Shown one piece after another: positions 31,901 to 40,401 of a DNA stretch of 64,000 bases. Within the stretch, counting starts at the first letter, position 1. Every line of letters starts with the position of its first letter. The notes beneath the pieces were generated by a model. That model was not told where the DNA came from. It worked only from the letters and a program-made list of their open reading frames with translations, and did not search any database. The stretch is from Paenibacillus_S vulneris (GTDB lineage: Bacteria > Bacillota > Bacilli > Paenibacillales > NBRC-103111), in assembly GCF_039543185.1 (NCBI RefSeq), contig NZ_BAABJG010000006.1:682001-746000 (forward strand), in the 5' to 3' direction. A program made the translations under genes and the position numbers.

Positions 31901-34631
31901 TTTCCAAGCCGGAGCCGTTCGGTGATCCGGCCGGAGAAACGTAAATATCTCCGTTAGGCACATAAGATTTTTGAATTACGGTGAAGTTGCTGATGATTTT
32001 ATCGTAAGATGTCAACACCTGCGTATCATCCGGCAAGAAGGTCAAGCTGAAGTTCGTGCTGCTGTTGGCAGCAAGCGAAGCGCGAATGGCTGTATTTTTA
32101 CCTGCTTCCACCGGCCGGTCTTGAGCAATCATCGTTTGCCCTTGCTTGACCGTTACCGTGCCGTTTACATTGGATTTCACCAGCAGGTCGTAATTGGTCT
32201 CGGCGGTTTTATCCAGCGAAAGCACTTGGAAGCTCGGGGTAATTGGCTTCTTGGGAGCCTCAACCTTAGGAGCATCCGTTGCCGCTTCCGATACGGTCAA
32301 TTGAATATTGCGTACTTCAATCGTCGCCAGACGGGCTGTAAAGAAGCCTACATACATTTTGGAATCCTGAACATTCAGAATATCCGGTTCAAAAATAATC
32401 GATTCCTGTCCATTATTGATTTTCCCAGTAAAACCGCTATTCGTTTTAGCCAGTGTCAATCGGTAAGGCGTATTGGATGCAGAAGGCTTCACGCTGTTTA
32501 GCATGATATTCTGAATCCCCTTGCTGCCTAACCCTTCCTTGGTTTGAACACCCGTTCTTACAAACAGCTGAGTTCCATTAGGCTTGGTCGTTCCTCCGCT
32601 GTAGCCTCCGATAGCTGCTATGTTCGAAGCAAATACCCCGGAATCATTGGTCGTACCAATAGCATCCCTCGCCATGATCCCGAACGATTCTTGGCCGTCA
32701 TACGGTTCCTTGGCATATTCCAGAACGGTAATATCGGCTGACAGGACAAAGTTATCCTTGGTCGCATCCAGCTCGGTATAGTAGAACGAGATGCCGTCGT
32801 GGTCTCCGGTAACCTTGCCGCTTCCTTGAGGAGCCTCAAGCTTTACGCTGTTATCCGGATTTACGGTTACTTTGTTGGAGGCCGACGTCGATTGACCGAA
32901 ACGAATCGATTTCCACTGGTATTCGGCTGGTTCCCTTACCGTAACAGGAAACACGATCGGAGCAAGAGCTGCGTCCGCAGGCGTAATGATCACATCGTAT
33001 GTGCCGACTTGCGTAGTATCTACGGCGGAGCTGTCTACCGTGTAATCGCTTCCGGCCAGAACATCCTTATCCGAGTTATCATACAGCTTGGATACTTCCA
33101 ATCCGGTAGTATCGAATGACTCATTTAGAGCATACGTCGTTTTTGGATATTTGGTAATTCCAATGCCAATCACCTGTTTTTGTTTGACTGTAACCGTGAT
33201 ATTCGCAGATTTTCCCTTATGGGTTATCGTCACCTGCTTAGTGCCCGGTGTGCTCGTATCCAAAGCGCTTACAGAATATTCGCTGCCTAGCAGACGAATG
33301 GACGAGTTATCGCTATATTGGGCATAGACCACCAGCCCGTCCAAATCCAGAGCATCGCCTAAATAATAGACTGTTTTTTGAGGCGGCTGCTTCATCTCAA
33401 GGCCGGTGAGATCCGCGTCCTTGACGATGACGTCAAACGCTGCAGAGGTCGTCGGCGTTTGCTTCGATGCCACGGTAACCGTTTTGGTACCCGGCGTATC
33501 GAACACATAGGTTGCACCGGAGACGGTCGCACCAGGTATCGAAATAGCATATTGATCGCTGCCGAGATCCGCAATTTTCCCTGTGTTAAACGTTGCCGTA
33601 ACCACAAGACCTGCCGGGTCAAAAGCATCTCCTTTGTAGTAGGTCGTTTTGGCAGGGAAATACTTGATATCCAAAGCATCCACGATTAATGGGGCGATAT
33701 TTAGGTTCATCGTATACTTTTGCCCGTTAAAATGAACCGTAATCGGATTTACTCCCGCTTTGCTGCTGTCGAAGCCGGAAACGATGTAATCGTTAGCCGT
33801 GAGAGCTTCCTCGCTGCTTCCGTACAGCGCTTTCACTTTTAAGCCGGTTAAGTCGAGGCTGTCGCCAACGTAGTAATTCTTTTTCACCGAAGAGTCGTCA
33901 ACCTTGATTCCGGTTGGGACTCGGGGATCCATTTTTAATTGAATGTTGCTAAAAGTAACTGTTGTATTCCTCGCTGTAAAGAGCCCCGCATAACGAATAT
34001 TTCCAGCAAAATCATCAATGACTTTCGTTTCGTTTCCAACCCTAATTTTATAGGCACTTCCTACTTTTTTAATGCTTATATCATATACTTTTCCTACGGC
34101 TGGCGGTGCCGCATTTGTAAACTCCAATTTTTTTGGCATCTTCTCAGATTGCTGCTTATAAAATGTCTCGATTTTTTGATCAAGAGCACCTACTGCAGCA
34201 TAGTCGCCTGTAAATGTACTTAGATATTTATTTTCAAGTACATTGCTTCTTAGCATAATACCAAAAGAGACCTGATTGTTAGCTGACCACGCACCAACTG
34301 ATGCAGTAGCTGACAATTCAAAATTAGCATCTTCAGCAACTTCTTTAAAATAATATGCAATTCCTTCGGTTCCAGTAGTGGAGGAAGAACCTGAAATTTT
34401 CCCCCTATCATTTGCACTTTTCAGTTTTACGCTTCCATCGTCTTTTTCGGCAATTTCGAAATTGGTAGAACTGATATTGTTATCGCTTCCAACGTCTCCA
34501 AACACACTTCCTTTCCAGTCACTTCCAATACTAATCATATCCCCCGCTGCCCCCAAAGCAGGCACTGGCATCAGAGAAAACAATAACAGCAGTGACATCA
34601 CCAACGCGAACCATCGTTGTTGTTTTCGCAA
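28953..34631 (-). CDS. S-layer-anchored multidomain pectate lyase (PL9-like) with Ig-like, Fn3 and SLH domains
   Basis: 1892 residues, started at TTG 34631, which gives a clean signal peptide ending Ala-Leu-Gly-Ala. In order: a LamG/DUF1080-like domain (about 30-215), bacterial Ig-like repeats with Tyr-Tyr-X-Gly-Asp-X-Leu-Asp-Leu-X-Gly-Leu (about 220-570), a second LamG-like unit (575-790), a right-handed beta-helix starting near 895 with the PL9 block Ala-Asp-Gly-Phe-Ala-Ala-Lys-Leu-Thr-Val-Gly-Glu-Gly near 1062, two Fn3 domains (about 1280-1470), a Ser/Gly-rich linker, and three SLH repeats (from about 1709). It should sit on the cell wall and cleave pectin-like polymers. No gene follows it in an operon. 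Confidence 0.92.
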   Translation of the reverse strand: MRKQQRWFALVMSLLLLFSLMPVPALGAAGDMISIGSDWKGSVFGDVGSDNNISSTNFEIAEKDDGSVKLKSANDRGKISGSSSTTGTEGIAYYFKEVAEDANFELSATASVGAWSANNQVSFGIMLRSNVLENKYLSTFTGDYAAVGALDQKIETFYKQQSEKMPKKLEFTNAAPPAVGKVYDISIKKVGSAYKIRVGNETKVIDDFAGNIRYAGLFTARNTTVTFSNIQLKMDPRVPTGIKVDDSSVKKNYYVGDSLDLTGLKVKALYGSSEEALTANDYIVSGFDSSKAGVNPITVHFNGQKYTMNLNIAPLIVDALDIKYFPAKTTYYKGDAFDPAGLVVTATFNTGKIADLGSDQYAISIPGATVSGATYVFDTPGTKTVTVASKQTPTTSAAFDVIVKDADLTGLEMKQPPQKTVYYLGDALDLDGLVVYAQYSDNSSIRLLGSEYSVSALDTSTPGTKQVTITHKGKSANITVTVKQKQVIGIGITKYPKTTYALNESFDTTGLEVSKLYDNSDKDVLAGSDYTVDSSAVDTTQVGTYDVIITPADAALAPIVFPVTVREPAEYQWKSIRFGQSTSASNKVTVNPDNSVKLEAPQGSGKVTGDHDGISFYYTELDATKDNFVLSADITVLEYAKEPYDGQESFGIMARDAIGTTNDSGVFASNIAAIGGYSGGTTKPNGTQLFVRTGVQTKEGLGSKGIQNIMLNSVKPSASNTPYRLTLAKTNSGFTGKINNGQESIIFEPDILNVQDSKMYVGFFTARLATIEVRNIQLTVSEAATDAPKVEAPKKPITPSFQVLSLDKTAETNYDLLVKSNVNGTVTVKQGQTMIAQDRPVEAGKNTAIRASLAANSSTNFSLTFLPDDTQVLTSYDKIISNFTVIQKSYVPNGDIYVSPAGSPNGSGLENNPLDLDTAVAYVRAGQKIILLDGNYVRSSKLEIKKYNDGTEQAMKYLVAAPGAKPVIDFNKKSEGVVLSGNYWHVKGIDFARSADNTKGFTVGGNHNIVEASRFYENGDTGLQISRTDDSEDKAQWPSYNLILNSESFDNRDPSENNADGFAAKLTVGEGNIFRGCISHNNIDDGWDLYTKAGSGAIGAVIIEDSIAYNNGTLTNGDVGKGDKNGFKLGGEGIYVPHIIRNSIAFGNGAYGFTSNSNPGVRAENNIGFNNARANLNFTSYAGIPTDFKIDGFISYQKDYVNSGAKDNYPQNLISDTNYMFDGSVSMNKSGVKLTDANFISLQPIVPYQRNADGSIIWGDFLTFIAPTPGTAPAAPADLAAAAGDTQVTLSWATVTGATYYNVYRSASENGTYAKIAANVTDAVYTNTGLVNGTTYYYKVTAGNANGESGYSNAASATPTAAVVQPQVPAAPVGLTAEGGYRAVALKWTQAAGASSYTIYQSTINNGPYTKVASNVTGATYSFDGLLPFTEYFYVVTASNAAGESSYSAQASARTYGSSSPGKGSSGSSGSSSTGGSGSSTGTTQDGTRLTGEAVVVTENGKKTAKWAVAADALAKAFEALKGKADQRITMEVTSSESIVKVELPASVLAAGAQAAPNAVLSIKTGLAAYDLPVKVLRIAELAKSLGAASDQVTISLTIEKVSGTTAAQMSAKAKESGMTVLTGPIDFVLKAEGNGKSVTVTDFGGTYVTRSMTLTQTAPFSELTAVLYNPDSNEVSFVPAVFTTVNGTTEAAVKRSGNSMYAIVKASKTFADLQGHWAKSDTELLASKGVVNGISDTSFAPDASITRAEFAALLVRAAALPTESTAQFSDVQSEWYAGYVGAASKAGLVEGFEDGTFQPNATITREQMAAMIVRAIKLMGKTSDSSIGNLSVFADSKDISSWAKEAVAGAVHAGIVNGVTDKAFAPGNKATRAEAAVMLKRLLQYVEFMNK

Positions 34632-34956
34632 AACCGCATTTCCCCCTCATGTTGTATTTGTATGCTTATGCAACGCAGCATCAGCAGTATAAGTAGTGTA
34701 TGGCAGCCGGTAGGAACACTCAATATGCTTGTTTTAACTTCCTGTGATTTTGAAAATAGTGGAAATCCCTTTGTCCATAAGGATAAAAAAACAACCTCCG
34801 GGATAAGAAAGTTGTTTTGGGCTGATGACATGTAAAATATTGTCGAAGTACATAAGAGGTACTTTTCTCGGTATTGTCCAGTATCCCCATAGCATTTCTC
34901 CATTTCAAGAAAAACAAGATGCTGCCGCTGGTTGGTTTCATTTTGTTATACAGCGC
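34632..34956 (-). other. Intergenic region with AT-rich hairpin in the S-layer gene leader
   Basis: This 325-bp gene-free stretch is the presumed promoter and leader of the S-layer protein. On the minus strand AAAACAAC and GTTGTTTT flank about 15 bases and are followed by TTTTTTT (plus coordinates about 34784-34817), which looks like a weak terminator within the leader. An AAGTAC/GTACTT pair lies near 34848-34865. I could not match the region to a riboswitch I know. A GAGGGGG ribosome binding site lies 10 bases before the TTG. Confidence 0.4.
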
Positions 34957-34989
34957 AAAAAAGCCACCCCTTTATACAAGAGTTGGCTT
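34957..34989 (-). terminator. Terminator overlapping the end of the McrC-like gene
   Basis: On the minus strand AAGCCA pairs with TGGCTT and TTTTTTG follows. The left arm lies within the last codons of the gene, so the stop codon is in the loop. Confidence 0.7.
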
Positions 34990-36477
34990 CCATGCATTGT
35001 GTAGGATCCGTTCCAAGCAGGCATGGATTTCTCCCTTGGACCCGCCCGGATTCATGGAGTAGGCGCCCATCATATGCTTCATCCGATACTCGTCCTCAAA
35101 GAACCGAACGTTGTCCGTCCCCGACGCCGGAGTGATAATGTACACCTCTTCAACGGCGGGAGCGCCGCCGCATTGTCTCACGATTCCGTCCCGGTATTTG
35201 TGCATCTCTCCGAGCGCCATAGGCAGATTATGATCCAGCCGGTACTTGGGATCAAAAATATACAAGCGTTCATTCAGCTCCAGCACGATATCCGGCTTCA
35301 TCCCGTGTGTGTATGTACCGAACTTCTCCGTTTTGCGTGTGAACCACCGCTGATAAGCGATAGACCCGCCCTGGATCAGCTTCACGCGATGCTCCTTTTT
35401 CTCTGACAAGGTCAGAACCAGGCCCTCCCGATCCATTGCAAAAAGAGATGATGCATCCATAACGAGCCCTTGTTCCCTCAGTCTGCCGACCAACTGCATA
35501 AATACCCAGATTTCATACAAATGATACGTGTCCTTCAGCGGGATGGAGCTCTTTAAGCCAAGCTTGATGTCATCGAAGTGGTACAGCTCCTGAAACCATT
35601 GAAACCAGCCCCGATAGATCGGATGCTTCCGAAACCCTTGGGAGATCGTTATCGTTCCCTTATGAGCGGCAACCTGCTTTAGGAAGCCGGTCTGCAGCCA
35701 ACGGGTTACGATGTCGCGATAACGGTTCGCCTTGGCCGCAATCTTATCCAGGCCGGAATCCGCATATCGCCCTAGCAGGAACAGCAGCTCCCGAAGCTGC
35801 CGGCTGACGACGCGATTCTCATACAAGTCGCAGGATTCTTCCCTCATTCCTGCCAATATCATAGAGGGCACAGGAAGCTCTGGCGTGGCCCCATGGCCGG
35901 GATGCCGCTCCGCCCAAGCGATCATGGCAGGCGTCACATGCTTGACCTTGTCCCGCTGCATCCATTGATCCCTAACCTTCAATACCCTCATCGGGCTAGC
36001 CTGAATTTCACGGAATAAGTAAGTCAGCCGATGAAAGGAGCGCTCCACATAATCCCATTGGGAAATGGAGACCGAACGGTCCACTCCACTATATTGGAAC
36101 GACAGCGCAGCGCCATCATGCTGAAAGCATACCTTGGCCTCCTGCAAAATGTCGGTGATCATCCGCTGGTACTCCGCCTCCGTCAATTTGCGGGAATCGG
36201 AGTACAGGTATGAGGAGATCTCACGGACGCCATCCCGGTGGATATGAAACGTTATTTGCCCGGATTGGAAGGGCATGGCGAGTTCCCCCTCCCATCCGTC
36301 CTCCGATCTCATCATCGGCTGCGGAATCCCGTTCAAGAGCAAACGAAACGGAGCCGGATTCGCCGTACGCCAGCGGTAGGTCTTGGCTTCTTCAAGCCGT
36401 ATATCGCCGATTTCGACCCATTCAAGCTGATCGGGGCACCACAAGAACAGGTCATCTCCAGAATTGGGCTGATCCAT
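34972..36477 (-). CDS. DUF2357/McrC-like PD-(D/E)XK nuclease subunit
   Basis: 501 residues. The N-terminal two thirds correspond to DUF2357-type regions. A PD-(D/E)XK-like site is visible as Gly-Met-Lys-Pro-Asp-Ile-Val-Leu near residue 394 and Ile-Phe-Asp-Pro-Lys-Tyr near 409. Such proteins pair with McrB-like AAA+ motors to cut modified or foreign DNA. The gene overlaps the upstream ATPase by 26 bp, so the two are made together. The target modification is unknown. Confidence 0.82.
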   Translation of the reverse strand: MDQPNSGDDLFLWCPDQLEWVEIGDIRLEEAKTYRWRTANPAPFRLLLNGIPQPMMRSEDGWEGELAMPFQSGQITFHIHRDGVREISSYLYSDSRKLTEAEYQRMITDILQEAKVCFQHDGAALSFQYSGVDRSVSISQWDYVERSFHRLTYLFREIQASPMRVLKVRDQWMQRDKVKHVTPAMIAWAERHPGHGATPELPVPSMILAGMREESCDLYENRVVSRQLRELLFLLGRYADSGLDKIAAKANRYRDIVTRWLQTGFLKQVAAHKGTITISQGFRKHPIYRGWFQWFQELYHFDDIKLGLKSSIPLKDTYHLYEIWVFMQLVGRLREQGLVMDASSLFAMDREGLVLTLSEKKEHRVKLIQGGSIAYQRWFTRKTEKFGTYTHGMKPDIVLELNERLYIFDPKYRLDHNLPMALGEMHKYRDGIVRQCGGAPAVEEVYIITPASGTDNVRFFEDEYRMKHMMGAYSMNPGGSKGEIHACLERILHNAWKPTLV

Positions 36478-38704
36478 ACCGATCCAGCTCCCCCTTCATC
36501 CGCTTGACATGACGAAGCGATTCCGAAGCCTCACCCAGCTTGGCTGTCATCCAATCGATCAGCTGCTGAAGAAGGGGCGCGATCCGCTCATCCCCGCGAA
36601 TTTTGGGCAGTACCTTCTCGGAAGCCGCACGATCTACGGCCTCCACCGGCTCCATGCGGATTCCCGCTTCCAATTGCGCGTTCACGTACAGCTTGCGGAG
36701 CATCTCATTCATCGTCCGGTAGCCAAAATGAAGCTCATAGGGGCGAAGCATGCCGTGAAGCTCCTGCAATAGCTCCCACTCCTGGGAGAGAGCCGCTTTG
36801 TATTTGGGATTCGCCTCTTTCCAGAAGCTGTCCAAATCCACATCCGACAGCGTCATGACAAAGGCACGGTCCAGCACCTTGTCCGAAATGCTGTGCGTGG
36901 TTTCGTCCACGTTGATCGTCCCGATCAAATACAGATGGTTGGGAATATGCAGCGTCTGCGGAACGTCGGTAATATGCTCCTCCGTATGCAGCTGAATCGG
37001 CTGCTTCGATTCGACGGCGCTTAAATAGTCGCTCAAATAATATTCCACACGGGCCAGATTCATCTCGTCAAGAACGATGAACATCGGCTTGCCCTCATGA
37101 ATCGCCTGAAGCAGGGCATTCAGGAACGGCGTCCGCACATATCGCTTCTCCAGCGCACTGTAATAACCGAATAAAGCAGTCGAGTCGGTCCAATCCGGCC
37201 TTACAGGGATAACCTTCACATAAGGGTTAAGATGATCCCGCGGCTGGCCGTATACCGCATTGGCATAGAGCAAGCAGAGCTGGGTTTTTCCTGTCCCGGA
37301 AATGCCGTTCAAGATAACGAAGTGTTTATCTTCGAGGCTGACCAGGTTCAAGTGGAAATCCCGGATGATCGACGGGGCATAGGTCAATTCGCTCTCCCCG
37401 ATATTCGCCATGATGACGGACAGATCGAAGTTATGCTCATAACCGTCCTCTATCTCCTCCGCAAGATTCTCTGCGGCCGGTTCCTCTGCAGGCTGCATTC
37501 CCGCCGAATCGGCCCTTGGCAAAGTTATCATTTGAGAGCTGTCGGCGAATAGAAGCGCAGCGGCTACAAGCGTCTTTTTCAATTGCTCGACAGGCTCCTT
37601 AAACTGCTCCGAATGACTATCGTACGTCCCTACATAAAAAGCATTGTCCCTGACCTGAAAGCCATGGGCCGCCAATGCTTCAAAGGCTTTGAGCTGGTAC
37701 TCCCGGTTAATATCCTTGCCTTCCTGCTTATGAAACTTGAAGCTTTTCGTGATATACCATTCGTACACCGTTTCCGTCGAAAGCTGACGCAGATTGGTAT
37801 AAATATGGCCGTAGCTGTTGATGAAAATACCGAGAACCTCATAGGGCTCCCTAAGATATTGATCCAGCATGCCGTCCGCTACTAGCTGGCCTTTCTCATA
37901 AACGCCGAACTTTTGACGGCGGTTGTTCGACTTGTAATCGTAAGCCTCCTCGAACTTGATGTCGTACGTTTTCCCGTACAAGGTTAACGGAATATCCTCG
38001 TGATGGGCGTTCAGCTGACTCAATACTTTCATGGAGCGTGCATGCTGCTCCGCTTCAGTCCGGATATATTCCCGGAGGGGCTGAAGCTTAGTCCAAGCCG
38101 ACCATATCGACTCCAGCAGCCCGGCTTCCGTCGTGATAGCAGGAAAAGGAATAAAGATGCCGACATGGAACCAAGGCCGTTTCTTATCTTCAGCCGCCTT
38201 TTGCAGGTAGGGGATCCATTCGTCTTTGGCAAGAAACGGACCATCCGCCGCCTGAATGCGAATATCGGAATCCAGCTTGTCGAGCAGATCGCGGAAGCTC
38301 TTCTCATTGGATTGACTGCGTACCGCTACCCAAAAAGGATAAAAGCTGCTCGGCATAATGATCTTACATTGCTTTTCCAGGCCATTAAATTCCAGCCGGA
38401 GCACGCCGAACTCCGTTTGAAACAGGCTTTTGTCGATCAGCTCGATAAACGCCCTTTTCCCTATATCGCTGTCCTGCTTCTTCGGGGCATATTTCGGATT
38501 GCGTGCATCGTGCATGGTCGTCCGCAGCGTCATTTCATAGGTATGTACTTGGTAATCGTGCAGCTCCGGGGCAACTCCCCCATATTCCCCTTTGAAGGCA
38601 TTCATCAGCTGCAGCAGTACGGGCTGCACTTCGTCATGCACACGCTCGCAGCGCTCGGAGGTTTCGGGAATCGCGAGCAGCTCCTCGATTTTTTGGATAT
38701 TCAT
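36452..38704 (-). CDS. McrB-like AAA+ GTPase/ATPase of a type IV restriction-like system
   Basis: About 750 residues from ATG 38704; ATG 38746 would add 14. The N-terminal 400 residues contain a DUF3578/MrcB-N-like substrate-recognition region. The motor part has Walker A Gly-Ile-Ser-Gly-Thr-Gly-Lys-Thr-Gln near 468, Walker B Ile-Val-Leu-Asp-Glu-Met-Asn-Leu-Ala-Arg-Val-Glu near 545 (the typical McrB form) and Gly-Thr-Ile-Asn-Val-Asp-Glu-Thr-Thr in place of the canonical MNTADRS GTP-binding motif. It most likely translocates DNA for the partner nuclease. Confidence 0.85.
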   Translation of the reverse strand: MNIQKIEELLAIPETSERCERVHDEVQPVLLQLMNAFKGEYGGVAPELHDYQVHTYEMTLRTTMHDARNPKYAPKKQDSDIGKRAFIELIDKSLFQTEFGVLRLEFNGLEKQCKIIMPSSFYPFWVAVRSQSNEKSFRDLLDKLDSDIRIQAADGPFLAKDEWIPYLQKAAEDKKRPWFHVGIFIPFPAITTEAGLLESIWSAWTKLQPLREYIRTEAEQHARSMKVLSQLNAHHEDIPLTLYGKTYDIKFEEAYDYKSNNRRQKFGVYEKGQLVADGMLDQYLREPYEVLGIFINSYGHIYTNLRQLSTETVYEWYITKSFKFHKQEGKDINREYQLKAFEALAAHGFQVRDNAFYVGTYDSHSEQFKEPVEQLKKTLVAAALLFADSSQMITLPRADSAGMQPAEEPAAENLAEEIEDGYEHNFDLSVIMANIGESELTYAPSIIRDFHLNLVSLEDKHFVILNGISGTGKTQLCLLYANAVYGQPRDHLNPYVKVIPVRPDWTDSTALFGYYSALEKRYVRTPFLNALLQAIHEGKPMFIVLDEMNLARVEYYLSDYLSAVESKQPIQLHTEEHITDVPQTLHIPNHLYLIGTINVDETTHSISDKVLDRAFVMTLSDVDLDSFWKEANPKYKAALSQEWELLQELHGMLRPYELHFGYRTMNEMLRKLYVNAQLEAGIRMEPVEAVDRAASEKVLPKIRGDERIAPLLQQLIDWMTAKLGEASESLRHVKRMKGELDRYGSAQFWR

Positions 38705-38827
38705 GTAGGCCACCACCGTTGTAACATTGTAGTCTGATCGCTTCAATCATCTCATCAGCTGCTTCTATTAAAGCAAAGCCGTCCGTCAGCAGGATGTCAT
38801 GGAATATATGTTCGTATCCGATTTTTT

Positions 38828-39784
38828 TTACAGCTTCGTACGGTAAATCGGCTTGTTCTCCAGACCGCGGATCATTGGCGTCCATTCCTCGGTCTCCGGG
38901 GTCGCGTCGAGCGCATCCTCCACCATCTGCAGCTTCGCATCCAGCGCGTCGATATGATGCAGCGCTACCGCTTCCGCCGTTTGCGGCTGTACCGGGCTTC
39001 CCCACTCGCCAAGATTATGATGCGACAAAACCAGATGCTGCAAGGCCAGCACCCGCTCGGACTGCAGATCGATGCCGCTTAGGATGGCCGCCTCCGTAAT
39101 CCAGCTTGAGGCCATTGAGATATGGCCGATTAGCTTGCCCGGAATACTGTAATCCGATACGATGCCCAGCTGGGCGATCATTTCCTCCGGCTTGGCGATA
39201 TCATGCAGAATGATGCCTGCCTTAATGAGATCCGAATTCAAGAAAGGTCTTTGCTTGCATAAGAAATCGCCGATCTCGAGCATGCGCACCATATGATAAG
39301 CCAATCCGGCGCAGTAAGCATGGTGATGGGACTTGGCCGCCGGGTAATGCATCAATTTCTCTTCCACCTTGGCAACGCAAAATGCGGTAATCGTCCGAAT
39401 CTCCTCATCCTCGATCGTGCCGAGAACCTGCTTGACCGTATAAACGAGATCGACAGGACGAATCGGCGCAGAGCGGATAAAGTCGGTTAACGACACCCCG
39501 TCACTCTCCGTCGCTTTTCGGATACGAATGATTTTGGCTTGCAGCTTCTCGCGGTAGGTCTGGACGACGCCCTGTACCTTTACAAGCCCCATAGGGAAAA
39601 AGGTTTCCTTATCCGTCGGGGTCACATCCCAAAATTTGGCGGGAAGCTGGCCGCTTGCATCACTTAGAACAATATCGAAATAATCTTTGGCAGGCGTCCC
39701 GTTGGTCTGCTTGACCTCCAGCTCCTTAAGCAGGTAAAAGCCGACGAATTCATCCTGATTGGTTAATTGTTTTATTAATGTCAT
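38828..39784 (-). CDS. yhaM: 3'-5' exoribonuclease YhaM (OB-fold plus HD domain)
   Basis: 318 residues, close to the usual length of about 314. An N-terminal OB-fold (about residues 15-90) is followed by an HD domain with Ser-His-His-His-Ala-Tyr near 158 and Leu-His-Asp-Ile-Ala-Lys-Pro near 190. It degrades RNA and short DNA from the 3' end in the cytoplasm with metal ions. ATG 39784 has GGAGG upstream. It stands before the McrBC-like pair on the same strand with a 123-bp gap, and is probably not functionally linked to it. Confidence 0.92.
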   Translation of the reverse strand: MTLIKQLTNQDEFVGFYLLKELEVKQTNGTPAKDYFDIVLSDASGQLPAKFWDVTPTDKETFFPMGLVKVQGVVQTYREKLQAKIIRIRKATESDGVSLTDFIRSAPIRPVDLVYTVKQVLGTIEDEEIRTITAFCVAKVEEKLMHYPAAKSHHHAYCAGLAYHMVRMLEIGDFLCKQRPFLNSDLIKAGIILHDIAKPEEMIAQLGIVSDYSIPGKLIGHISMASSWITEAAILSGIDLQSERVLALQHLVLSHHNLGEWGSPVQPQTAEAVALHHIDALDAKLQMVEDALDATPETEEWTPMIRGLENKPIYRTKL

Positions 39785-39973
39785 TTCAGTTCCTCCATAA
39801 ATCTATGTCCAGCTGTTCATTAAACGCTCCTGTTGAACACCAAGCGACGGAATTCCGGCAGCCTTCTGCCGGTCCGTCTATGGATATTGGATTTGGCTGC
39901 AGAGCGGCCTTCCATATTCTCTATATAATTCGACACGCGCGGACAATTCCCTACACGGCGGCGGCATTCCATG

Positions 39974-40016
39974 AAAAAAGCCCTCTTTCAACGGTACAGG
40001 ACCGGAAAAAGGGCTT
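39974..40016 (-). terminator. Terminator of the aldehyde dehydrogenase operon
   Basis: On the minus strand AGCCCTTTTTCCGGT and ACCG...AGAGGGCT form a long stem followed by TTTTTTC, eight bases after the DUF779 stop. Confidence 0.85.
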
Positions 40017-40024
40017 CGAATTTC

Positions 40025-40393
40025 CTATAGATTCAAACTGCGGCGCTCGTCTTCCGTAAACACGCGGGATCGGGTCAAAAAACGCCTTCCCTCCGGATTT
40101 TCCAATGAGAACATGCCTCCCCTGCCGGGCACGACATCAATAATAAGCTGGGTGTATCTCCAATATTCATATTGCGCCTTGCTCATGTAGAACGGGGCTC
40201 CTCCGATCTCTCCCAGCCATACGTCCTGTTCTCCGATGATGAAATCTCCCTGCGGGTAGCACATAGGCGAGCTGCCGTCACAGCAGCCTCCCGATTGGTG
40301 GAACATGACGGGTCCATGCTTGGCTTTCAGGAGCTCGATCAATTCCAGCGCGGCTTCGGTGGCAAGAACCTTCCTGACGTCCTCCGTCATCAC
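40025..40393 (-). CDS. DUF779 family protein, aldehyde dehydrogenase partner
   Basis: 122 residues. The Gly-Gly-Cys-Cys-Asp-Gly-Ser-Ser-Pro-Met-Cys block near residue 36 gives three clustered Cys residues, suggesting metal or thiol chemistry. DUF779 genes commonly follow acetaldehyde dehydrogenase genes of this type. Here the gene starts nine bases after the dehydrogenase stop, so it is made from the same transcript. Its biochemical role is unknown to me. Confidence 0.88.
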   Translation of the reverse strand: MMTEDVRKVLATEAALELIELLKAKHGPVMFHQSGGCCDGSSPMCYPQGDFIIGEQDVWLGEIGGAPFYMSKAQYEYWRYTQLIIDVVPGRGGMFSLENPEGRRFLTRSRVFTEDERRSLNL

Positions 40394-40401
40394 CGCACCT
40401 C

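Noticed and set aside
34840..34848. Second Spo0A-like box (ATTGTCGAA) before the S-layer gene
   Set aside because: One mismatch to the nine-base consensus and no supporting promoter context; likely chance.
38634..39005. Protein-like reading just after the YhaM stop in another frame (Lys-Ile-Gly-Tyr-Glu-His-Ile-Phe and onward)
   Set aside because: YhaM already has its full normal length, the frame has no start codon or SD after the YhaM stop, and it runs into the McrB-like gene.
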